This document shows, in pieces, positions 13,501-25,500 of a DNA stretch of 37,630 nucleotides. The stretch lies in the NCBI GenBank assembly GCA_019649035.1, contig BMAT01005698.1, positions 143,882-181,511 of the forward strand, given 5' to 3'. The translations under genes were made by a program, and so were the position numbers. The stretch is from Elysia marginata. Its lineage: Eukaryota; Mollusca; Gastropoda; Plakobranchidae. Below the pieces are notes generated by a model. That model was not told the DNA's origin, searched no databases, and was given only the letters and a program-made list of their open reading frames with translations. Positions within the stretch are counted from its first letter, which is position 1. Each line of letters begins with the position of its first letter.

Positions 13501-16500
13501 CTTTTTTTTTTTAAGGATAGTCTTCATTTGACTTTAAAGAAAACCAGCAAGGCTCTGTATTTATAGGTTTTATCATATCGCAGGATTATTTATTTTGGAA
13601 AATGACATGATAGTTGTAAGGGTTAGAATGAAAGCCTTAAATGGAGGAGAAAAAAGGAACCTGCAAGAAGTTATTCATATATTTTGGGTTTTAAAGGAAT
13701 GTTTGCCAAAAATGCTTGATTTCTATTTTAGATGATGATTTTTTTTTATCCCTCACAAAAAAAAATAGGCAAAAAAAATTCAGTCCTCTACTTTTTATCT
13801 TATCAGGCAAAAGAATATGCTGAAGGAAAAAACTGAATTGATTTACTCCCAAAAGAAGCAGCTTCGCCTGTTTGAGGTCTCATTGACAGCTTCTAGTCGT
13901 AAGTATCCCTATTTCTCTGCAATCAGCAATTTAAGTTAGTAAGGCTTGAATCATACACAATCAGCAAACATTGTTTTCCTTGCCTGAAACAAATAAGAAT
14001 TTGAATGGAATGATTTACTTTGATGGGGGGGGGGTTTTTTGTCACTATAATCTGTATTTTTATTTCCTTGAGATTTAATCAATATCTATGTTTGTCTTTA
14101 TCCAAAAAATATTCTTTTCTTTATTATTGCATGAATTCCATTGCTTTTTCAGGGATGCAAGTTTTCCGATTTTAATCGGAATTCCGATTTTNNNNNNNNN
14201 NNNNNNNNNNNNNNNNNNNNNNNNNNNNNNNNNNNNNNNNNNNNNNNNNNNNNNNNNNNNNNNNNNNNNNNNNNNNNNNNNNNNNNNNNNNNNNNNNNNN
14301 NNNNNNNNNNNNNNNNNNNNNNNNNNNNNNNNNNNNNNNNNNNNNNNNNNNNNNNNNNNNNNNNNNNNNNNNNNNNNNNNNNNNNNNNNNNNNNNNNNNN
14401 NNNNNNNNNNNNNNNNNNNNNNNNNNNNNNNNNNNNNNNNNNNNNNNNNNNNNNNNNNNNNNNNNNNNNNNNNNNNNNNNNNNNNNNNNNNNNNNNNNNN
14501 NNNNNNNNNNNNNNNNNNNNNNNNNNNNNNNNNNNNNNNNNNNNNNNNNNNNNNNNNNNNNNNNNNNNNNNNNNNNNNNNNNNNNNNNNNNNNNNNNNNN
14601 NNNNNNNNNNNNNNNNNNNNNNNNNNNNNNNNNNNNNNNNNNNNNNNNNNNNNNNNNNNNNNNNNNNNNNNNNNNNNNNNNNNNNNNNNNNNNNNNNNNN
14701 NNNNNNNNNNNNNNNNNNNNNNNNNNNNNNNNNNNNNNNNNNNNNNNNNNNNNNNNNNNNNNNNNNNNNNNNNNNNNNNNNNNNNNNNNNNNNNNNNNNN
14801 NNNNNNNNNNNNNNNNNNNNNNNNNNNNNNNNNNNNNNNNNNNNNNNNNNNNNNNNNNNNNNNNNNNNNNNNNNNNNNNNNNNNNNNNNNNNNNNNNNNN
14901 NNNNNNNNNNNNNNNNNNNNNNNNNNNNNNNNNNNNNNNNNNNNNNNNNNNNNNNNNNNNNNNNNNNNNNNNNNNNNNNNNNNNNNNNNNNNNNNNNNNN
15001 NNNNNNNNNNNNNNNNNNNNNNNNNNNNNNNNNNNNNNNNNNNNNNNNNNNNNNNNNNNNNNNNNNNNNNNNNNNNNNNNNNNNNNNNNNNNNNNNNNNN
15101 NNNNNNNNNNNNNNNNNNNNNNNNNNNNNNNNNNNNNNNNNNNNNNNNNNNNNNNNNNNNNNNNNNNNNNNNNNNNAAAAATTTCCTGCTTTTTTCTCAT
15201 GAGCTGCTTGCATCCCTGCTTTTTCTTTACAAATACATTTTTAAAGAGGGAGGGAGTAATTAGCGCCTACTGTGGCAGCTGTCTTCTTTGGTGATAATCA
15301 AGTGAAATCAAGTTTCAATCAGACATATGTTTAATACAAAGCAATTTATACTCTGTTTCAGTTTTACAGCTATAGATATGTATCAGCAATGTAACTTAAT
15401 ATAATAGTTTGAAGATTTTTGGCTCAGTGTCGTTATTTTACACTTCTAAACTAGTTCATGAAAATATAATCAAAACTACAAATGTTCCTTGCTATAATCA
15501 ACTAAAGCTGCTTGCGCATCAGTGTTTTTGTCTGATAGGTTCCTTCAAAAGATTACTTCAAAAGAGTGTTTAGCTCTTGCTTGATTCTTGCGCTTCTTGC
15601 TTTTGCTCTGTTTTGACTTGTGGTTTTGGAGCCATTAAATTATTTTTCAATACTTTTTGCAGAGGAGGAGAAGAATGATATTATGAAGCAGCTGTTGAAG
15701 GAACTGATAGCCACACAGAGGCAGGTGGAGGAGCTATTGTCTCGTCTCGAGCAAAATCCACTCAGCCAGCCGACAGGTGAGGCCAAACTCTTACATTTCA
15801 ACACAAACTAGCTTTCCAGTTCTCTAGCGCTGATGTAGAAACTTCATCATAGCACTTCAGAAACTGCTTTTGAATGCTTTATGTCATGATATAACAAATC
15901 TTCTCTGTTTTACTTTTTGTCAGTAGACGATAGTCCATTTCCTTTTCTGTCTTTTTCATGAACAGAAAGAAGGAAAAGAACATCAAAATTTTCATTTGTG
16001 TCCGTTTGTGTAGAGAAATGCAGTATCTTGAAAAAGCAGCATTTTAAAGCAAACTTGTTATTTTTCCCATGGGCATTAGACATAGGTATTTATCTTTCAA
16101 AAGTAGAACAATCAAATCAAGTTATTCTTTGTACCGGGTAATCTTGGTTCTTATCGTTCATGTAGATTTTTTTCTTAAGCCATGAACTTTGCCCTTGCCA
16201 TTAAAACAAAACAAAAAAAAAACAAGAACATGAGTACATGAGTTGTATTGATCTTGTTCCAGTTGTTGTAGAGACGTTGGGACTGGGCAAGGTGACCACA
16301 GGGGCTGGTGTGACCACCACAGTGACCACAACCTCTGAGACCAGGAGCAGTTCCAGCAGCGGTCAAGACAATGTGGACACTGTCCTGTCTGTTGGTGTCA
16401 GGGAAGGATCTCCAGGTGGGGAGGATAGCTTGAGATTAAGTCATGAACTAACCTTCTGTCTGTGAGCTGCCACTATTTGATGTGATAGATACTGAAAATC

Positions 16501-19500
16501 AAACCCCTAGTTGGTGTGTTATTCATTCAATGGGTCTTGACATAACTTAAATTGGTTTTTGGTGATAGTTAGGATTGTCACCAGGCATTCCTAAACCCTG
16601 CTCAAGTGAAAATTTGTTGTTTTTTTTAAGTTTGCAGAGAAGTTTTCATAAGATGTATTGCAACATTGTTACTGCATCTGTTAATAAGGATTCATGCATC
16701 CAATTGATATCTTTTATTTATTTAATTCTGTACAGTGTGATTAGGTAGTCTAGAATTGGAATGATAAAGAATAATTCTGTTTTGTCTGATTAAATTATTT
16801 TTCTTATGGGTTTTTTTTATTGTAACAGAAACTTAGGATTTTGTTTTAACTGATTGAACACACATACTACAATTATTATTCACACTGTTTCTCCATGTCA
16901 TGGATATGGATTATACACCTTTGAGAGGGAGAACTTTCTTTTGAATACTTTATAGCTATTGAGGCTGTGCACATTAATAAATGTGAATACTTTATAGTTA
17001 TTCAGGCTCTGCACATTACGTAAATGTGAATACTTTATAGCCATTGAAGCTGTGCACATTAATAAATGTGAATACTTCATGGTTAGTCAGGCTGTGCACA
17101 TTACGTAAATGTAGCGTCTCACTATGAAAAACCTGTACGTTTGCGGCAGTAAAACTCTTTTCTGCAATGAATCAATGTAGCTCTAATTTACAAAAATCTA
17201 CATGGATCCTTAGCACAAAAGAGTTATACTCTAATTTCCGAAATAGTCAGCCATTTTGATAGCGAAATGCAATATTTTTGCAATGTGCACAGCTTCAATA
17301 GTATGCGTTTTGGTTTCTACATTAAACAATCATCTTCTTGAAAGACTAAACCTTTTCATACCGCACAATTTGCACAATTTGCGCCCCTACTATTCCCACT
17401 GATCACTGTGGTTTGCCGATGGCTATTCACTATTGGCAGTTACTGCGCAGATTTTAGATTTCTTTTTTTATACATGCACATTTGTAGAGCTACTATTGCA
17501 ACAAAAGCAATATGGCTGGCAGGGTAAAGAAAAAATATTGGACTGAGTTTGTGTGTGTTATCTTCTTTTAAAATTGAATTTACTTGTAAAAGTGTGGCAA
17601 TTAATAGCCACCACATCAAAATGACCTGTATCTACGCTTTTATCATCATCATCTTTCTTGAGGCTAGATCTAGATCTAGATTTGCTAACAAGAGCCTTTG
17701 TAAAAACTTTTAGATCAAGAGGTCTAGAAACACCATCAAATAGCTGTAGTGTAAAATGTAATTAGGGAGTAACATAAATAATACAATTTACCTTTGTGAG
17801 CAATATTCAAACAGATGTGAACTAGTAAGTATGCTGATTTAATACGAAACACAGAGATCACCCTGAGCGTGCCAGAGGGCATGAAGGGATGTAATCACTA
17901 CCGCACATGTAGCAAGTGGTGTGGTGCAAAGTGTTGTAACTAGACTCACACTCCCAGTGTGCAGTGTGGCCTGAAAAGGTTAATTCAGCTCGAAAACTAT
18001 CAAGAAGGAACACCATATTTTTAAAGAGACTTTTGAGAAGTGATCAAGGTTTTTTTTTTTTTACTTATTTATTGTTATCACCTTCTCACACTAATGTAAA
18101 CTGTGTGTACTTTTTCACCTTTTAATATGATTCTTCTTCATATGGCACCCTGTCTACAATGCAGTTCATTTCTCTGCTCTTATCACGTCAGAAATTTGTC
18201 GTGGCTCTTTAAGTCCTAGCGCTAGCGAGGGGGAGCTAGATATGCCGACGAGCTCTCTCGTCGGTGGTCACACTGTGGCCAGTAGCTCCAGCTCTTCCTC
18301 CTCTCCACTGCGACCTGTGTCCACTAACCTCAGCCCAGTGCCCCCCTCGCACTATCCTCTCTCACCAAGACATCTTCGGTACTATGCTGACATAGATTCT
18401 GAACTAATCCCAGGTAGGGCTTTGAGTTGAGATTAACTTTTCTGGCTGCACAAACAACTGTTTGAAGTGACTTTAACTCGCTTTTTTTTCTGCAACATGA
18501 TAATATATTTAAAAAACTGTAATGTTCAACCATACAGAGCCACCAAGCAAATGCAAACTCATATCATGATGTAAAACAATATTGTTATTGTCAAGAGTTA
18601 GTGTGAGTACGATAGATAAAATCAAATTAAATTACACACTAATGATCAAAATTTTATTAGAAAACGAAAGGTTGATTTTTTTTTTCTTGGTTGCAGAGGT
18701 TGGAAATCAGCAGGCAAGATATTTGATAAACAAAATTTGTTTCATACATGATAAGACTCTCTAAATCATAAATGTGAAGAGCATTGACAAGGGTTAACAC
18801 TTTTGAGAGAGTCTTAGACTTTCAAGTTAAGGTTTAGGTTGTCAATTAGCTTGTGTTGTAATATTGGTGAAAAAAATTCCTTTAATTTTGTATCTGAATA
18901 TCTTGCCTTTAGCTATCAATATATGAGAATTGATTGTGAATGTAATAATATTTTTGTAAATTTGTTTTCCAACAATTCCAGACAAATGAATTGAATAGTT
19001 AAGCAGTTCTACCTTTAATATATTTCATATTTCAGTGTTTGCTGGAGTGAAAAAAAAGATAATTCTAAATAAGTTTGATACTCTAAATAAGTTTGATGTT
19101 GATTAAAATTTTCAATTGTGAAATGCAGAGATAGGAGAAAAACTTTGACATTGATGTTTCAGGTCAGATGCCACAGAGCATGGTGGGCTCCGATATCCGC
19201 AGCCTGTTTGCTGTTCTGAAACTTGAGGCGCACGAAAAGCTTCGCAAAATGTCTAGCGAAAGTCTTGTGGTCCTGAGCACTGTAGAAGCTAGGCTAGAGG
19301 ACAGACTGAGAAGTTATAAAGCCATGGCTGTGTCAGAGGTGAGAAAAAAACCAACTACTTGTAATAAACATTTTTTTGTGAGCTACATTGGGGTGTAGAC
19401 ATATAAACATATAAGCTCCCACAAAATTGGTCTACATTTGCTTCCAAACAATTCAAGAAAATGGATTTTCAAGTAGTCAGTCAAATAATGTCTTAATTTT

Positions 19501-22500
19501 GTGCATAACTAGAAAGTCTATGATGTTTTTCATATAGATTAATGAGGCTATTAAATACATAGAAATGTATTTTTAACAGTTTAGACATGGTGATGTGTTT
19601 TTGCTTTTATTAAAATGAAGTCTACTTTTCTTTAATTTATTTAAAGCAGGCCACCTGGATTTCTTGTCTTTCAAGTGCAATAATTCAGGACCTAATTGAG
19701 ATATCAAAATAATTTTTTACCTTCTGAAAGAGCTTATTAAAGGCTTTCCAATGATACACATAACCCCATGCCATAAAATTCCACATGTTAACTTATTTTG
19801 TGGGACCCCTATATGTATCAGTTATTTCTGAGTTTGTTTTCTCTATATAAGCATCTTTGGAAAGCTTACTGGACTTAAAACTATTTTGAAGAGGATAAGG
19901 TTCTTTAAGAGACGTAATAACAAAGTGCAGCTTAACTTTTCTTTTTGCTTTTATTGAACATCTCCAAAAAGCAAGCTATTTTATATCATGTCGAGCTGGG
20001 AAACTGAACCCGTATCCTATATTTGCTGCTTTGTCAAAAGTTTGGATAACTGTTAAAAGTTGAATAAAGCTTCGTTTTGGAACTTGAACAATATATTTTT
20101 TTGTTTGGTGTGAATACCCTTTACTTAAACTCAGAGCATCGCAATTTTAGACTTATGACAAAAAAAAAAGAGTATGAAAAAAATTAGACCTACTCTTCTT
20201 CCTGGAGAGAGTGTGAAATTATAAGTTGTTGTTCTACCATTGACCCATTGGATATTCATAAGTACACAGGGTGTTGACTGTGATATGAATAAACTCAGCT
20301 TTAATAAACCAAAGAGTTAGAATAAGCTGGCTAGAAGCCTAAGATAATGTCAATAGAGATTGGCACCACAGGATTTGTGGGATTATCAGCCTATGAATCG
20401 CAATAGGGAGAAAAATTTCCCATTAGATTTGGAGCAGGAAAAATAAGCATAAAATATCTGTTTGTGTGCCCAATATATAGAACATGAAGAAGACAGCCTT
20501 TTATTTTTTTCTTTTTGTTTTGTTTTTTCAACTTAATATTTTCAAATGCTTTTGATCTCCATTTTTTAAACGATTCCTTAATAGCCACAGATTGGTAATG
20601 GTCTTAATAAAAAGGAAGTTGTAATTTACAAGTTTTAAAACCCAAAAGGTTTATGACTCTTTTTTTATGGTCATTTGTTTCTTCTATTTTCAGAGAATTA
20701 AGGTAATGCCACCAGTGTATTTTTCAAAATTAATACATCTATTTCAATAAAAGAAATGAACTGTCATGCGTAATGGAATGCTCAGTTGTATTGTTTAGTT
20801 TGTTGTTTTTTTTCCTTTTTTGCTTTCTTTTTTAATTGAGAGAATCTTGAATGATTGAACTTGGCTGCATTTTGATAATTCTTTGAGTTTGATGAATCTT
20901 GTTAAACAAAACAAAAACGGAAATCTCGGGATTTTTTTTAAAGGCTGTAAAAAGATGGTAGCCTATACAGACCCAAATATTGAATTGTGACGTTAGTGTG
21001 AGAAAACAATGTAAGTTTAGGGAAGCAACTACACGTTCCGCTGATTTGATGGGTTATTGATTCTTGATGTAATGTACAGGGGATGGTTGCCTCAAACTTA
21101 CAGCATCTGCTATGAAGCTTGCCTTGTAAAATTTCCCAACTTCTTGTCTTATAGATTTTCTTGGTTTTATTTCTTTCATTACAAAGAAATTAAGCATTTA
21201 ATATGAATGAAAGCATGTAATCCAGTGGGCATTTCTGCATGTTAATTTTTTATTTAATGCTTACTTGTGGGCCTTTTGTAAAAGCACCGAACTGCCTGGA
21301 ATTATTCAGGTTTTCATTAAACTTTAGAATAAACATGACTTAAAATTAAGCATTGCCTTGATTATTTATTCAAACTAGAAGCATAATTATGTTACTAATT
21401 GAATTGGAATGAAATTGAATGATGGGCATTTTATTCAATGTCAGTAACCACAATACCTTGGAAGCTCTGAAGAATTTTGAAGTATTGATATTGATTGTTT
21501 ATTTTACTCTAAAATCATCTCAATTTGCTTTGCTTGTTTAAAACAGATACCTAATTCAGAACAAGACATTTAAGTTTTACAATGCACGCAGACACTACTA
21601 AACGCTTCATGCACTTTGCTCTTGGGGTAATAAAATAATCTTTTTTTTTTCATAATCTATCTTGAATCGATGCATATACTAAATTGGATGATTAAGCTAA
21701 AATTGCATGTTTGTTCTAAGTTTACATAATTTCTTTACAGTTTTCAAATCCACAGTTATCCAAATTGCCTTTATTGCGATCAATAGCTGGTTATTTTTTT
21801 GGTTTTCATATCTGAGCTCAGCTTCTTAGTATATGTAATTATGTTATGGCTTCTGATAATTTTATCATGCAAAGTAGGATTAGTACTTTTTCATGAGTCA
21901 TAATTTTCACTCTGGGTGAGGCAACTTATTTTATTGTTTTGCCAGAGCTACTGGTTGCTTTAAGCTGCTTTGATTTGTAAAATAGATTTTATGGTCATAT
22001 TAGATTTACAAAGAAGATATAATAGAAGAGCAAAATGATCACATTAATGATTTGTGGACTAGTGACATAAATATTTTGAGAGTCTAACGTTAAGGATCTT
22101 CTGGTCTGCTCTTGACAAGCAGATAATCATAGCATATTCCATTCTCTTTTTCTCTCGCTCTCCTCATCGAGATCTCTTTTTTTTTCTTTTGGCATGTGGC
22201 ACTAAAACCTGAGGAAATGTTTTTTTTTATTTCTACCAATAAATCATAGAGTGTAGACTACAGCACACTAAGGGAGACCTCGATGAGCTGCAGGAACTTG
22301 CGTCTCTGTCTGGAGGAGGCTGTTAAGCTGGTCGCATCCGCTTGGATCACAGAGCTGCCACCTGTGGACGCCCGAGGACATTTCTATGATCCTGTGTTGG
22401 CTGAGCAGGTGAGAAATACAGACAGACATTCTGGCCTTTGTTTTCATGCATCTTTATCTGGCAGAACATTTTGATCACCTTAGCTAAATTAGAGTCTGTA

Positions 22501-25500
22501 TCTAGAGTAAAATTATCTCTGATATTGTAGATGAGGTTAACCTGACAAGCGGACAAATAGCATTGCAATGCATTCTTTAACTGACCCGCAAGCCACTTAC
22601 ATATGAATTGGTATTAGGAGTATTTCTCACTCAAACATCCGCAGAACAGATTCATGGGAAGAGAGTAACTGTTAATGATAACAAATTTATAACATCTTGT
22701 CAAGGATGTTGATCTGTAATGGCAAGGTTGTTTTTTTTTTTTTTTGTTTCTTCTTAGAATGAAAACCTGAAACGTGACTTGACACTGTTGCGATCTCGTC
22801 ATGATGTACTGGATCACACAGTGAAAGAACAGCAAGGACGCTTGCAAGCTTCCAAAGAACGCCACAAAAACTGGGAGCAGTCTCTTTATAAGCAATGTAA
22901 GTATTCTTAATCCTATATTAAAGAAAAATAGAAAAAAAATTTTGCCAACCGTTGCGGGTTATGAAAATGGCTAAAAGACCCAAATTTTGGGTTGATAGGT
23001 AGGGTAATGCATCATTCTTGGGACGTACACTAAAATTTGGTCACTATAAGGCTAAATCGTGGTGAAATTATGTTGGGTTTTTTTCCCATTTTATTTTTTG
23101 CTATATTTGCTAATTAACAAAATATTGACCTGTAATAGGCCCACTGCAGAGAGTGTTTTTGTGAACGTCCGAGAGAACCATGATGTCATATCTCATTCAT
23201 CTGCAAGCCAAGTAGATCTAGACTATCTACCCCTTAGCAACTCTGAATAACATTGCAAAACAAGTTTCCAAACTCTTCTCAGCAGTTTTAAATCCACATA
23301 CCGGCATAAACAAAAATCTTGCTAGATTCACAGAATCTAATCTAGATCTATGTTATCAAGATTAATGTTGCAGTAGAAACTCACAGTTTAGGGCCAAAAG
23401 AGAAAGTGAAGGACAAAGAGACAGGCAGACACCCAGGCCTACAAACAAGCATGTAAAGAAAAAGCGAGCGAGAAAGAGAGAGGGAGGGAGCGGATATGTG
23501 AATGTTTATAAAGAGGAGGATTAAAATTGTTACAGACAGACATGCACAAACAGATGTAGACAGAGTGAGCTGCAGTAGAAACTCGTGGTTTTGGGCCAAA
23601 AGAGAAGGTGGGAGAGGAAGAGACAGACAGTCAAGTGCAAACAGGGATGCAAAGACAAAGCGAGAGCGAAAGAGAGAGAGAAGATGTGAACTATGATAAA
23701 AAAGGGATATTTAAATGCAGGGGCAGATGATTGCAGACCTAGACCGAGGTTTGTGACCTCAAATTTGGAAAGTTACATTAAATGCTGTTGTTTAACCCAA
23801 AATTTAATCTGGGAAAGGTTCCTTTTGACATTCAAAACCTGAATATGCTCCAAGCTCTAGACTTGAAGCCCAGATATTTAGCCATTATTGAATTTTCAGT
23901 GTAATCTTCCCTCACAAGCCAGTCACAACCGCCATAACTTGCTTCAGATATGAACTAAATCATCAAAGCGCCAGTGACTCAGTTGGTTAGAGCATTGTGC
24001 TAATAATGTGAAATTCGAGGTCTTCGAAAGTGAAGGATTTGATCCCCACACTCGCCAAATATTTTTTTTTTTAATTCCCCTCAAAAAGCGCTAGGCTTTT
24101 TATAATCGAATGAACTTGTTTGTATAGTTCAATGTATTTTTTCAATTAACGGCCTATAATTTTATCTTCTTTATTTAGACAAGCAGCATGGAGAATAAGT
24201 TTGATCTTCCTACGCTACAACAGTAATGAAAAAAAAAAGACTAATTATCAAATCAAAGAGTTAGGTCCAATGATAGTTTTGATTAGGGTTAACTGTTTGA
24301 CAAAGTTGAAAATCTATTGTTAATATTTGGGACTCTTTTTGCGTTAAAATTGTTTATCTGTCTGAACATTTTGTGAGAAATGTTGGGGTACATTCAGATT
24401 ACTTTGTAAACCTACATTTATTTTAACATTGCCGTGTAACTCGGGGATATTTATGTCTATAGATTTTTCAATAAACTGAGTTGTTTTAAAATTCACAATA
24501 TTTTTCTTGCCTACTCAAACCATGGAAAACCAGATGAGATCTTTGTCCGGCAGCTTCATCATAAATCAATTCCAGCCAAAACGCCAAACTTCTTCTATGG
24601 GTTGGTTTGAGTGAAGTGCTTACTCTCTTAATATCTACACTACAGTTCCTAGTATATCACTGACTTTAGAGTGGCTATCTCTCTCGCTTGCTCTGTCTGT
24701 CTCTCTCTCTTTTTAGAAATAATAGGATTATAAATTAATCATACACAATATAGCTGTTTTGTGTCTTATTGTCCACAGCCATGTAGTCCTTGTTTATTTT
24801 ATAACAATTTATCACAGATCTTCTGAGATTGTGGGTCTTTTTTACTCACAACCTGTAACTGCTGGCCTAATAAATCGTTTTTCAGGCAACCAAATTTAAC
24901 CAGGCATTCATCATCCATATACATTTAAAGTAAGAGCCCTAAAACAGTAAAAGACACAATGGCATTTTAACAGGCCTTGGCATGAATTATCTCAGAGTAA
25001 AAAAAAAGTTCATAATTTTCGAAACTCTTAAAGGAAATGATTAATATATTTAGAGAAAACGCCTTTAGAAGTCATTATGCCAAAATTATAACTTTGTGGC
25101 TGATTTATCCTGGCTGCCTAATGTTTTAATGAAGCTCAGTAGACCCCCGAAATTGATACTTATTTATCATACATGTACTGTATTAAAAATCCTTTTTCTT
25201 GTGAAACTCTCTCCAACTTTTTTTTTGTCAGTTTGTCTACATCCTTCCGTTTCTAATTCTCTTGTTAAAGAAAACTTCTACTGGTATTGCAAATATATGC
25301 AGTATGTAGAATGCACAATCAAACATGGTTTTAAAAAGGTGTGAAAAATAAGCATTGAAATTAACAATCCTAAACGTTGATCTTAGCCAGCCTGTTTTAT
25401 AATATTCTACCCTGGTAAATGGAACTTCAAATGGAATTGCTGAGGATAACATACCTGTAGCTTATAATAGCAATATATGCAACCAAAAACCAAAACAGTA

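Noticed and set aside
14088-15263. Very long open frames on both strands across the gap
   Set aside because: They consist almost wholly of undetermined residues from the N run.
24471-24476. AATAAA in intron 17 as an alternative gene end
   Set aside because: It would drop exon 18, which completes CM2. It may be used rarely, but nothing in the sequence supports it.
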